Assembly (NCBI GenBank): GCA_020852835.1
Contig: JADZAC010000036.1
Location: 22,948-86,947 of the forward strand
Reading direction: 5' to 3'
From: Flavobacteriales bacterium
GTDB lineage: Bacteria; Bacteroidota; Bacteroidia; Flavobacteriales_F; PHOS-HE28
DNA length: 64,000 bases
Position numbers and translations under genes: made by a program. Below, piece after piece: positions 26,557 to 34,856 of the stretch. The notes beneath the pieces are model-generated. The model saw only the letters and a program-made list of their open reading frames with translations. It had not been told where the DNA came from and did no database searches. Numbering within the stretch: the stretch's first letter is position 1; each line of letters opens with the position of its first letter.

Positions 26557-28377
26557 TCAAGCAAATGCCTGCAGGTCGCACAACTTCCGGTACTGGCCGT
26601 TGGCGGCGAAGAGCTGCGCATGTGTGCCCCGCTCGATGATCTTCCCTTGGTCCAGCACGATGATCTCATCGCAGTGCTGGATGGTGCTCAGGCGGTGCGC
26701 GATCACCAGCGAGGTGCGGTCCTTCATCAATTTGAAGAGTGCGTCCTGCACCAGCTTTTCGCTCTCGGTGTCCAGCGCGCTGGTGGCCTCGTCCAGGATC
26801 AGGATCGATGGGTTGCCCAGTACGGCGCGGGCGATGGCGATGCGCTGTTTCTGTCCGCCGCTGAGCCTGTTGCCGCCATCGCCGATGCCGGTCTGATAGC
26901 CCTGCGGCAGGCGTTCGATGAACTCGTGCGCATTGGCGATCTCCGCTGCGCGCCGGATGTCGGCCTCGCTGATGCCCGTGCGCCCGAAGACGATGTTGGC
27001 CGCCACCGTGTCATTGAACAGCAGGCTGTCTTGCGTCACGATGCCCATCAACGCCCGCAGGTCATGGACCTTCAGGTCGCGGATGTCCGTGCCATCAATG
27101 GTGACGGCACCCGCCGTGACATCGAAGAAGCGCGGGAGCAGCCCGGCCAGCGTGGTCTTGCCGCCGCCACTGGTGCCCACCAGCGCCACGCTTTTGCCCT
27201 TGGGCACAGCGAGGTTGATGCCTTGCAGCACGGGTTTCTCTCCGTAGGCAAAGGCCACGTCCTTGAATTCCACGCGATCGTTGAACGCCTTCACCGGCTC
27301 GGCATCCGGCTTTTCCGTGATGGTGTTGGGCACCGCCAGCAGGTCGAACACGCGCTGGGCACTGGAGGAGCCGCGCACGATGCCCGAGTAACCCTGGGAA
27401 AAGCCCTTGATGGGCGTGAGCAACTGGGAGAAGATGATGATGAAGCCCAGGAAGCTGTCGCCGCTCAGGCTGGCGTCCGGACCGAGCACCAGTGTGCCGC
27501 CGAGGAAGGCGATGGCGGCCATCACCATGGTGCCCAGGGTTTCGCTCAGCGGCGAGGCGATGTCCTGCCGGTACATCATGTGGATGCCGGAGCGCATCAG
27601 CATGTCGTTCTCCCGCTGGAAACGGTGACGCATGGCCTCTTCCGCATTGAAGGCCTTCACCACGCGCATGCCCGTGAGCGTTTCCTCCACGCGCGCCAGC
27701 AACCCGGCGCTGCGCTCCTGCACGCGCGTGCTCCTGCGCTTGAGGCTGCGGCTGATGCGGCCGATGAGCAGCCCGCTGATCGGCAGCAGCAGCAAAGACC
27801 ACAAGGTGAGCGCCGGCGACAGGGTGATCATGGTGGCCAGGAAGAGGATCACCGCGATCGGCTCGCGCACCACCATCTCAATGGAGTACATCACCGAGAA
27901 TTCCAGCACCTGCATGTCGTTGGTGATCAACGACAGCAGGTGGCCCTTGCGCTCCTCGTTGTGGTAGCGCAGCGGCAGCTCCAGCATCTTGTCGTAGATG
28001 CGCGAGCGCAGGTCGCGGATGATGTGGTGCCGAAAGTTGCTGATGGCTCGCACCGCCAGGTAGCGGAACACGTTCTTCAGCAGGAACAAGGCCACTACGG
28101 CCATGCAGATGATGCCCAAGGCGCCCAGCTGGCCATGCACCTCGATCAACTGCGTAAGCGACCAGTTGAAGCCCTGTTCCAGCGCCGCCTTGTCCCAAGT
28201 GAAGGCGGGCCGTTCCTGCACGGCCTGCGTTTGCCCCAGCAGCAACCGCAGGAACGGGATGAACAACAGCATGCTGGCCAGGTGGAAAATGGTGGCCAGC
28301 AGGTTGTATACGCCGTTCAGCACCGCATACCGGGCATAGGGCCGCCCGAAGCGCAGGATGCGGAGGAAGTTCTTCAT
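26557..28377 (-). CDS. MsbA-like ABC exporter, fused permease and ATPase
   Basis: A 606-residue half-transporter. The N-terminal half carries about six membrane segments (starting MKNFLRILRFGRPYARYAVL). The C-terminal half is a complete ATPase: Walker A GTSGGGKTT, the Q-loop in GIVTQDSLLFND, signature LSGGQ, Walker B ILILDEATSALD and switch histidine IAHRLSTI. It most resembles lipid A/lipid flippases of the MsbA group; the substrate is inferred. The ATG at 28377 lies 9 bases after a TACCTTTG element, so the 17-codon extension in the ORF track is not used. Confidence 0.92.
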   Translation of the reverse strand: MKNFLRILRFGRPYARYAVLNGVYNLLATIFHLASMLLFIPFLRLLLGQTQAVQERPAFTWDKAALEQGFNWSLTQLIEVHGQLGALGIICMAVVALFLLKNVFRYLAVRAISNFRHHIIRDLRSRIYDKMLELPLRYHNEERKGHLLSLITNDMQVLEFSVMYSIEMVVREPIAVILFLATMITLSPALTLWSLLLLPISGLLIGRISRSLKRRSTRVQERSAGLLARVEETLTGMRVVKAFNAEEAMRHRFQRENDMLMRSGIHMMYRQDIASPLSETLGTMVMAAIAFLGGTLVLGPDASLSGDSFLGFIIIFSQLLTPIKGFSQGYSGIVRGSSSAQRVFDLLAVPNTITEKPDAEPVKAFNDRVEFKDVAFAYGEKPVLQGINLAVPKGKSVALVGTSGGGKTTLAGLLPRFFDVTAGAVTIDGTDIRDLKVHDLRALMGIVTQDSLLFNDTVAANIVFGRTGISEADIRRAAEIANAHEFIERLPQGYQTGIGDGGNRLSGGQKQRIAIARAVLGNPSILILDEATSALDTESEKLVQDALFKLMKDRTSLVIAHRLSTIQHCDEIIVLDQGKIIERGTHAQLFAANGQYRKLCDLQAFA

Positions 28378-28386
28378 GCAAAGCGC

Positions 28387-28394
28387 CAAAGGTA
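28387..28394 (-). promoter_or_regulatory. -7 promoter element for the ABC exporter unit
   Basis: Minus-strand TACCTTTG, an exact TAnnTTTG match, ends 9 bases before the ATG. Confidence 0.6.
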
Positions 28395-28511
28395 TTTGGA
28401 CGGGGAATGAAATGGGGTAAACGCCCATTTCGCCAATGGCCTGCGCCGGTTTTGGCGGATTGGTGAACTGGCGAATTGAACAATTGGCCGGCCCACACGC
28501 CCCGCCCCATC

Positions 28512-28519
28512 TATCTTCG
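28512..28519 (+). promoter_or_regulatory. -7 promoter element for rbfA
   Basis: TATCTTCG ends 4 bases before the rbfA ATG at 28524, suggesting a leaderless mRNA and excluding the longer ORF start at 28476. Confidence 0.55.
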
Positions 28520-28523
28520 CGCC

Positions 28524-28865
28524 ATGGACAGCGTGCGCCAGAACAAGGTGAACAGTTTGCTCCAGCAGGAGATGGCCGCAGTAATGCAAGGCCACGGCAG
28601 GCAGTTGCTGCCCGGCGGACTGATCACGGTCACCGCAGTGAAGATCTCTCCTGACCTTGGTTTGGCCAAGGTATACCTGAGCCTGTTTCCGGTGAAGAAC
28701 AAACAGGCCGTGCTGCAGCAGGTGCGCGACATGGGCCCGCGCCTGCGCGGCGAACTGGGCCACCGGGTGGGCAAGCAGCTGCGCATTGTGCCTGAACTGA
28801 ACTTTTACATCGACGATTCGCTCGATAAAACCGAGGAGATCGAGAAGCTGCTGAAGGGGCAATGA
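28524..28865 (+). CDS. rbfA: Ribosome-binding factor A
   Basis: Cold-shock-related factor that helps mature the 30S subunit and 16S 5' end. The 113-residue KH-type protein has the conserved order: VRQNKVNSLLQQEMAAVM, ITVTAVKISPDLGLAKVYLS, the LRGELGHRVGKQLRIVPEL segment and FYIDDSLDKTEEIEKLL at the end. These match RbfA, in which LRxxLxxxLxxRxxPxLxFxxDxS is diagnostic. The methyltransferase that follows starts 67 bases downstream on the same strand. Confidence 0.95.
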   Translation: MDSVRQNKVNSLLQQEMAAVMQGHGRQLLPGGLITVTAVKISPDLGLAKVYLSLFPVKNKQAVLQQVRDMGPRLRGELGHRVGKQLRIVPELNFYIDDSLDKTEEIEKLLKGQ

Positions 28866-28932
28866 GAGGCCGATCCGGTGCCTGCCCATCGCTCTTGCCG
28901 CACCCGCCCATCCAACTCCCTTCCCCCGCCGC

Positions 28933-29742
28933 ATGCAGTACGACCCGGTGAAGCGCCGCCTCGGCACCGTCTTCAACAGTACCCCCGCCCTCCGCAAGCT
29001 CTTTTACCGCCTGCTGGACCTGCTGTTGCTGCGTGCCTGGCACATCCACAAAGAGCTGCGCATCTGGGCGCGGGACAAGCGTGGCCGCGAATTGGCCATA
29101 TACGATGCAGGCGCAGGGTTCGGCCAATACAGCTACTGGCTCAGCGGGCTTTCGCCCAAGTGGAGCATCACCGCCATTGATGTGAAAGAAGAGCAGGTGG
29201 CCGATTGCAATGCCTTCTTCCAAAAGATCGGCCGGCCGCAGGTGAAATTCGAGGTGGGCGACGTGACGAAATTCCAGCGCCCGGAGGCTTTTGAGCTGGT
29301 GGTGTGCGTGGACGTGATGGAGCACATCCTTGAGGATGAAGCGGCACTGCGTTGTTACAGCACCTCGTTGAAGCCCGGCGGCATGCTCATCATCAGCACG
29401 CCCAGCGACCAGGGCGGCAGTGACGTACACGGCGAGGATGAAGGTTCGTTCATCGAGGAGCATGTGCGCGATGGCTACAACATCGACGACATCCGCGCCA
29501 AGGCCCTGCGCAACGGCTTCAGCAAGGTGGAAGCCCGCTACAGTTACGGTGCCCCGGGCAAGATCAGTTGGAAACTCAGCATGAAGTGGCCGCTGCTGAT
29601 GCTCAATGCCACCAAGCTCTTCTTCATCGTGCTTCCGTTCTACTACCTCGTCGCCTATCCAATCGCCTTCGTGCTCAACTGGTTCGACGTGAATGGCAAG
29701 CACCCCACCGGCACGGGGCTGATCGTGAAGGCGTGGAAGTAG
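28933..29742 (+). CDS. Class I SAM-dependent methyltransferase
   Basis: A 269-residue methyltransferase with motif I as IYDAGAGFGQYSYWLS, the acidic end of strand 2 in ITAIDVKEEQ, motif II in EVGDVTKFQ, and VVCVDVMEHILED, as in ubiE/ubiG-like enzymes. A C-terminal hydrophobic stretch (KLFFIVLPFYYLVAYPIAFVL, read in parts) suggests membrane attachment, so a lipid or glycan substrate is plausible. Function beyond methyl transfer is not assignable. Confidence 0.85.
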   Translation: MQYDPVKRRLGTVFNSTPALRKLFYRLLDLLLLRAWHIHKELRIWARDKRGRELAIYDAGAGFGQYSYWLSGLSPKWSITAIDVKEEQVADCNAFFQKIGRPQVKFEVGDVTKFQRPEAFELVVCVDVMEHILEDEAALRCYSTSLKPGGMLIISTPSDQGGSDVHGEDEGSFIEEHVRDGYNIDDIRAKALRNGFSKVEARYSYGAPGKISWKLSMKWPLLMLNATKLFFIVLPFYYLVAYPIAFVLNWFDVNGKHPTGTGLIVKAWK

Positions 29743-29745
29743 ATG

Positions 29746-30459
29746 CTACCGTGGTGCCGGTGAAGCAGGAACAGGAACCTCCGGTTTCGCGGGTTTTGCC
29801 ATCGGAAGCAGGCCATAGCTGACCACCAGGACGAATTGCTCCGGGTACAATGGGGCCATCAATCCGTCTGAATGGTCCTTGATGTCGCTTAAACCCCGGT
29901 AGTAGCGCAATCCCACACCGAACTTCTTTCCAAGGTCATAGCCCGCTTCCGCCACTATTCCCGCATCGGCGCGCAGCAGGTCCAGCCGGTGCGTGGAAGA
30001 GCGCTGATCAGGCATGCCCATCCATGCATTGTGATCGGTGAAGGTGATGGAACTTGCTACCGGAATGCCCAGTTGGTAGCCAGCACCCGCACGCGCACCT
30101 TGCCAACGGAAATGGACCATCAATGGCAAGTACAAGTATTGTAGTTGCCACTGCTGCTCTTGGGCCAGGTTGCCTCGGACCCACAGTTCATTGTTGCCGT
30201 TGAAGGCGGACCAGCACAAGCCGCTGCTGAACGCCAGCTTGTCCGTGATGGAATGTGCGGCAGTGGCCCCCAGCAACCACGAAAAGCGGTGCTGCACGGC
30301 CTGGGTTTCATCACGGCCGTGGGCCAGGTGCATGTCCGTATTGAACCGGCTGAGCCCTGCGCCCGCCAAGGCGCGAACCTCCCACTGGCCATTTGCTGAT
30401 AAAGTTGAAAGCAGCAAGGCGGTGGTCAAGATCGTTGTCCGGGCCCAGACACCCCTCAT
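29746..30459 (-). CDS. Exported outer-membrane beta-barrel-like protein
   Basis: A 237-residue protein with a signal peptide (TTILTTALLLSTLSANGQ) followed by alternating hydrophobic/polar strands ending in aromatic residues, typical of small PorT-like or OmpW-like barrels of Bacteroidota. Strands include WEVRALAGAGLSRF, LAFSSGLCWSAF and KFGVGLRYYRGLSD. The C-terminus has an unusual proline-rich tail (KPAKPEVPVPASPAPR) beyond the last strand, so the last strand does not end in the usual terminal aromatic. Function unknown. It converges with the methyltransferase. Confidence 0.65.
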   Translation of the reverse strand: MRGVWARTTILTTALLLSTLSANGQWEVRALAGAGLSRFNTDMHLAHGRDETQAVQHRFSWLLGATAAHSITDKLAFSSGLCWSAFNGNNELWVRGNLAQEQQWQLQYLYLPLMVHFRWQGARAGAGYQLGIPVASSITFTDHNAWMGMPDQRSSTHRLDLLRADAGIVAEAGYDLGKKFGVGLRYYRGLSDIKDHSDGLMAPLYPEQFVLVVSYGLLPMAKPAKPEVPVPASPAPR

Positions 30460-30513
30460 GCAACAAAGACAATGTGATTAGCGAATATAGCGCACCGCTG
30501 CGATCTTCACCCC

Positions 30514-31734
30514 GTGAACCTCCCCCTCCTCTTCGCCCGCCGCTACCTGCTTGCCAAACGCAAGCAGAACGCCGTGAACATCATCACGCTGATCAGCATC
30601 GTGGTGGTGGCGGTGGTCACGGCGGCCATGGTGGTGGTGCTCAGCACGCTCAACGGCATCTCGCAGTTGGTGGACACCTTGTACAGCCCGTTCGACCAGG
30701 ACATCACCATCACGCCCGCCGCTGGCAAGACTTTCCCGCGCGACAGCTTGGACCTTGAGGCGATCAAGGCCTTGCCCGGCGTGGAGCGCACCAGCTGGGT
30801 GATCGAGGAGAACGTGCTGCTGCGCGCTGGCGATCGGCAGGCCGTGGCCACCATGAAGGGGGTGGAGCCCCAGTACATGCACATGAGCCGCTTGGATGAG
30901 CACATGTATGCCGGTACCGCCGAAATGGCCAATGTCCACGGCCCCGTTGTGATCCTGGGGGCCGCACTGAAGGATGCCCTGGCCGTGCCCAAGGACGATG
31001 GCGTTACCGCTCCGCTGCAGATCGGCGCGCTTATCCGCGGCAGAAAGATCCGCCAGCTCTCCCCCTCCGCCTTTGAGCAGCGCAACGTGCCGGTGGCCGG
31101 GGCATTCACCATCAACATGGAGTTTGACGGGCAGTACCTGCTGGCGCCGATCGCCTTCGCTGCGGAACTGCTGCACTATGGGGGCGAGGTCAACGCCTTG
31201 GAACTGCAAGCGGTGCCGGGTACGCGCCCGGAAGAGCTGAAGGCCGCCGTGGAGCGCATTGCGGGCCCCGCTTTCACGGTGAGGACACGCTACCAAAAGA
31301 ATGCGCTCATGTATGCCACCAACGCCAACGAGAAGTGGTTCACCTTCGCGGTGCTGGCCTTCATCGGCCTCATCGGCGCCTTCAACATCATCGCCTCGCT
31401 CACCTTGATGATGATCGAGAAGCGGCAGGACATGCGTACGCTCCGCGGCATGGGCGTTACCGACGGCTTCATCCGCCGGGTGTTCTTCCTGGAGGGCCTG
31501 TTGATCGTGGTGGTGGGGGCCTTTGTCGGCCTGGTGAGCGGGTTGGCCATTTGCGGCATACAGCTATGGACCGGCGTGGTTTCCCTGGAAGGTTCCGTGG
31601 TGGAGGCCTATCCCGTGCAAGTGATCTGGACCGACCTGGTGATGATATTCATCGCCGTAATGGCCATCGGCACCTTGGCGGCGTGGGTGCCCTTGCGCAG
31701 CCTGAGCCGGAGGTATTTGGTTGCGGGGGGATAG
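30514..31734 (+). CDS. LolC/LolE-like ABC transporter permease
   Basis: Inner-membrane permease of the MacB/FtsX superfamily, 406 residues, probably of the lipoprotein-releasing type. The N-terminal LFARRYLLAKRKQNAVNIIT matches LolC/E starts (ARRYLxxK..NxIxxIS). One membrane span, a large periplasmic domain and then three spans (FTFAVLAFIGLIGAFNIIAS, VFFLEGLLIVVVGAFVGLV, and LVMIFIAVMAIGTLAAWVPL) give the standard topology. It uses a GTG start. No ATPase gene is adjacent. Confidence 0.85.
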   Translation: MNLPLLFARRYLLAKRKQNAVNIITLISIVVVAVVTAAMVVVLSTLNGISQLVDTLYSPFDQDITITPAAGKTFPRDSLDLEAIKALPGVERTSWVIEENVLLRAGDRQAVATMKGVEPQYMHMSRLDEHMYAGTAEMANVHGPVVILGAALKDALAVPKDDGVTAPLQIGALIRGRKIRQLSPSAFEQRNVPVAGAFTINMEFDGQYLLAPIAFAAELLHYGGEVNALELQAVPGTRPEELKAAVERIAGPAFTVRTRYQKNALMYATNANEKWFTFAVLAFIGLIGAFNIIASLTLMMIEKRQDMRTLRGMGVTDGFIRRVFFLEGLLIVVVGAFVGLVSGLAICGIQLWTGVVSLEGSVVEAYPVQVIWTDLVMIFIAVMAIGTLAAWVPLRSLSRRYLVAGG

Positions 31735-31862
31735 GGCGTGGCCCATGGTTCGTAGGGATCGGGGCATGAACCGGTTGCGCCCTGCGGACCATTCACCACG
31801 AAATACGACCTGCGAATGGTGCTTTCCTACAGAACTTAATGCCGCGCGGTCCGGGCAATATC

Positions 31863-32195
31863 CTAGCGGATCACCATCAGCCCGGCCTCACCATCATCCG
31901 CGAATTCCTTGATCCGTTTGGAGTTGGCTTGAATGATGCGCAACCATTCCCGGGTGGTGCGGTTGCCTGATGCCAAATGGACCACCTTGGGCGGATGCCC
32001 GAGCAGCATGCTCATTTCCGTGAAATCATCATCCTGGGTGAGGATGGCAAACCCTTCTCCCTTGGCACGTGACCACAACACCGCGTCCGGCTTATGCACG
32101 AGTTCAAGTTGCTTAACGTGCCGGGTACCCGGAAACTCGTGGTTCAAGCCTGTAACCAGCTTGTCCGATAGGTTCTCATCGATCAAGAACTTCAC
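31863..32195 (-). CDS. DUF5615 PIN-like protein (toxin candidate)
   Basis: A 110-residue PIN-like (Mut7-C type) protein: KFLIDENLSDKL at the N-terminus with the first acidic pair, and ILTQDDDFTEM with the second acidic cluster, as in predicted nucleases. It is translated from a GTG that overlaps the DUF433 stop (GTGA), so the ORF track's long upstream extension is a shadow of DUF433. DUF433-DUF5615 pairs are thought to be toxin-antitoxin systems; the toxin role is inferred. A homologous pair lies at 44755-45317. Confidence 0.85.
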   Translation of the reverse strand: MKFLIDENLSDKLVTGLNHEFPGTRHVKQLELVHKPDAVLWSRAKGEGFAILTQDDDFTEMSMLLGHPPKVVHLASGNRTTREWLRIIQANSKRIKEFADDGEAGLMVIR

Positions 32196-32422
32196 GCTGC
32201 TGATGGTATGATCGTCGTGAAGCGTTCGCGATCTGCTGCATAGGCGAGGCAGGCAAGTATATCTTCTTCGGTCAATTCGTCGAAGTCCGACAGGATCTCC
32301 GAACGGGACATGCCCGATGCGAGATAGCCGAGTACATCGCCCACGGTGATGCGAAGACCACGAATGCACGGCTTGCCGCTCCGTTTGCCGGGTTCAATGG
32401 TGATGAGCTTACGGTAGTCCAT
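32192..32422 (-). CDS. DUF433 protein (antitoxin candidate)
   Basis: A 76-residue protein with the DUF433 hallmark: SGKPCIRGLRITVGDVLGYL followed by SRSEILSDFDELTEEDILACLAYAADR. The helical arrangement is winged-helix-like, suggesting DNA binding and autoregulation. It is the first gene of a two-gene unit with the DUF5615 protein. The ATG at 32422 (MDYRKLIT) is preferred over the longer ORF because a TAACTTCG element lies upstream of it. Confidence 0.85.
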   Translation of the reverse strand: MDYRKLITIEPGKRSGKPCIRGLRITVGDVLGYLASGMSRSEILSDFDELTEEDILACLAYAADRERFTTIIPSAA

Positions 32423-32495
32423 GCTTGGCAAGTGCTTTTGCGAAGTTATGTAAAACAACATCGCTGTTTCATCAACCATGGGCGCAGAATGACAG

Positions 32496-32960
32496 CTACC
32501 TCCCCAGTGTCCGTTTCTTCCGGAAGAACGCCTTCATCAGATCGGCGCAGGCCGGCTCCAGCACACCGCCGGTGATCTGCGTTTTGGGGTGAAGCAGCAT
32601 GCTGCCCACCCGGCGGTAGCCTGCTTTTTCATCGAAGGCACCAAAGACGATGCGGCCGATATGGCTCCAGTTCAATGCGCCGGCACACATCACACAGGGT
32701 TCCAGCGTGACATAAAGGGTGCAGTCCTGCAAATACTTGCCGCCAATGTGCTCCGCAGCGGCGGTGATGGCCTGCATCTCCGCATGCGCGGTCACGTCGT
32801 TGAGGCGCTCGGTGAGGTTGTGGCCACGTGCAATGATCCGGTCCCCGGCCACGATCACCGCTCCGATGGGCACCTCGTCCGCAGCGAACGCCAGCTCGGC
32901 TTCCCGAAGGGCGTGGCGCATCCAATGCTCATCATCGGGCGGGGGCAGCAACGTGGGCAT
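32496..32960 (-). CDS. tadA: tRNA-specific adenosine deaminase TadA
   Basis: Zinc enzyme that converts A34 to inosine in tRNA-Arg(ACG). The 154-residue protein carries the deaminase signature: HAEMQAI (zinc-ligand histidine and catalytic glutamate) and the PCVMCAGAL zinc cysteines, plus DEVPIGAVIV near the N-terminus and a basic tail FFRKKRTLGR. It starts one base inside the recJ stop (TGATG), so it is coupled to recJ. Confidence 0.93.
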   Translation of the reverse strand: MPTLLPPPDDEHWMRHALREAELAFAADEVPIGAVIVAGDRIIARGHNLTERLNDVTAHAEMQAITAAAEHIGGKYLQDCTLYVTLEPCVMCAGALNWSHIGRIVFGAFDEKAGYRRVGSMLLHPKTQITGGVLEPACADLMKAFFRKKRTLGR

Positions 32961-34723
32961 CAGGCTCGGGCAGTTTCAACGCGGTCGGTTTCGGGCACAT
33001 GCTCCGTGCCCGCTTTCATGTCTTTCACGTTCAACTGAAGCGACACGCGGTCGTTGAAATGGTTGAGCTCAATGTTGTACAGCAAGCTGAACGGCTCCCC
33101 GGCCCTGACCATCTCCAGCTGTCCGGCTTGGCGGAATGCGATCGCTTCGAGCGGTGGTCCCGGGTGCTTCGGGTCGATCACGCGGAACTTGAGGTGTTCG
33201 CCGGTACTGCCGATGGTGCGCGCCTCGCTGGCCACCACGCCCCGTGTCAGGAACACGGGTTTCATGTTGGCCGGACCGAACGGCGCCATGGCCTCAATGC
33301 CGCGCACGAATGGCATCCGGATGTCCGCCAAGCTGATCTCCAGGTCCACCTCTTCTTCCGGGACCCGCAGTTCCGGAGGCATGGTTTCTCGCACCACGGC
33401 TTCGAACTGCAAGCGGAACGCCTCCACGTTCTCCGGCTTCATGGTGAGGCCCGCCGCATACATGTGCCCGCCGTACTGCTCCAGCAGCTCCGCGCAGGAG
33501 GCGATGGCCTCGTACACGTTGAAGCCTTTCACGCTGCGCGCGCTGCCGGCCACTTTGCCGTTGCTTTCCGTGAGCACGATGGTGGGCCGGTAGTGCTGCT
33601 CGATGAGGCGCGAAGCCACGATGCCCACCACGCCCTTGTGCCATTTGGGATTGAACACCACCGAACTCCAGGAATCCTTCAGGAAAGCATCCGTTTCAAA
33701 CATCCCCAATGCTTCCGACGTGATCGCCTTGTCCAAGCCTTGGCGCGTAGCGTTGTTGCCGTCCACGCGCTTGGCGATGTTCTCCGCCTCGAAACTGGTT
33801 TTTGCGAGCAGCAGTTCCACGGCCTGCTGCCCGTGCTCGATGCGCCCCGCAGCGTTGATGCGCGGCCCCAACACGAACACCAGGTCCATGACGGTGAGTG
33901 GTTTCCTGATGTTGGAAAGATCGAGCAAGGCCTGTATCCCGGGCCGCTTTTTGCCGTTGTTCAACTGCCTCAATCCGAAGTGGGCCAGCGTCCGGTTCTC
34001 TCCGTCAAGCGGAACAATGTCGCAGCCGATGCTGATGGCCACCAGGTCCAGCATTTCCTCCAGGTCCTTGAAGGCAATGTCGTTGTGCTGTGCAAAGGCC
34101 TGCATCAGCTTGAAGCCGATGCCGCAGCCGCTCAGTTCCTTGTACGGGTATGGGCAGTCTGCGCGCTTGGGGTCCAGCACGGCGAAGGCATCGGGGAGTT
34201 GTTCGCCCGGCAAGTGGTGGTCGCAAATGATGAAGTCGATGCCCTTTTCCTTGGCGTATGCAACCTTGTCCACGGCCTTTACGCCGCAGTCCAGCGCGAT
34301 GATGAGCTTCACGCCGCGTTCCGCCGCACGATCGATGCCCAGGAGGGATACGCCATAGCCTTCCGCATAGCGGTCCGGTATGTAGTGCATGATGGCCCCG
34401 GTAAGCCGCGACAGCACGCCGTATACCAACGCCACGGAGGTGGTCCCGTCCACGTCATAGTCGCCGTACACCATGATCGGCTCCTTCTCGCGCAGCGCCT
34501 GCTCGATGCGTTCCACGGCCCGGTCCATGTCCTTCATCCGGAACGGGTCGTGCAGGTGGTTCAGGGAAGGGCGGTAGAATTCGCGTGCTTCCTCCGGGGT
34601 GCGGATGCCCCGCTGGGCCAGCAAGGTGGCCAGTTCAGGCGAACAGCGCGCGTGGGTAAGGGCCGCCACGATGGCCGGGTCCACAGGCGGTTTCAGGCGC
34701 CAACGTTTGGGCAGTGCGGACAT
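32960..34723 (-). CDS. recJ: Single-stranded-DNA-specific exonuclease RecJ
   Basis: 5'-3' exonuclease acting in recombination and mismatch repair. The 587-residue DHH-family protein has MVYGDYDVDGTTS (motif I), ALDCGVKA, the DHH motif in IICDHHLPGEQLPDA, the GxGxxFKLMQA region and GRIEHGQQAV in the DHHA1 part, with a C-terminal OB-like region. The ATG at 34723 follows a TATCTTGC element by 4 bases; the 45-codon extension in the ORF track is not supported. It overlaps tadA by one base. Confidence 0.95.
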   Translation of the reverse strand: MSALPKRWRLKPPVDPAIVAALTHARCSPELATLLAQRGIRTPEEAREFYRPSLNHLHDPFRMKDMDRAVERIEQALREKEPIMVYGDYDVDGTTSVALVYGVLSRLTGAIMHYIPDRYAEGYGVSLLGIDRAAERGVKLIIALDCGVKAVDKVAYAKEKGIDFIICDHHLPGEQLPDAFAVLDPKRADCPYPYKELSGCGIGFKLMQAFAQHNDIAFKDLEEMLDLVAISIGCDIVPLDGENRTLAHFGLRQLNNGKKRPGIQALLDLSNIRKPLTVMDLVFVLGPRINAAGRIEHGQQAVELLLAKTSFEAENIAKRVDGNNATRQGLDKAITSEALGMFETDAFLKDSWSSVVFNPKWHKGVVGIVASRLIEQHYRPTIVLTESNGKVAGSARSVKGFNVYEAIASCAELLEQYGGHMYAAGLTMKPENVEAFRLQFEAVVRETMPPELRVPEEEVDLEISLADIRMPFVRGIEAMAPFGPANMKPVFLTRGVVASEARTIGSTGEHLKFRVIDPKHPGPPLEAIAFRQAGQLEMVRAGEPFSLLYNIELNHFNDRVSLQLNVKDMKAGTEHVPETDRVETARA

Positions 34724-34727
34724 GCGT

Positions 34728-34735
34728 GCAAGATA
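34728..34735 (-). promoter_or_regulatory. -7 promoter element for recJ-tadA
   Basis: Minus-strand TATCTTGC ends 4 bases before the recJ ATG. Confidence 0.5.
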
Positions 34736-34856
34736 CCACCGGTGCCCGCAGTCCTGCCATTTTACCGCAGTGGCACCATCGCCACCGCCATGGGCGAGGA
34801 CGGAAAGTGCGCGGAGTACAGGTTCCGGTCTACCTGATCCGTCGATATTTGCCACC

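Noticed and set aside
25597-28410. 937-codon plus-strand ORF opposite the acyltransferase and ABC exporter
   Set aside because: His/Gln/Arg-rich translation typical of an antisense shadow in GC-rich DNA; the minus-strand genes have full motifs.
31735-31862. Possible gene-end duplication beside the first DUF433/DUF5615 pair
   Set aside because: The gap does not contain a copy of the LolC-like gene 3' end or of the tadA end that I can see, so the pattern is not claimed for this module.
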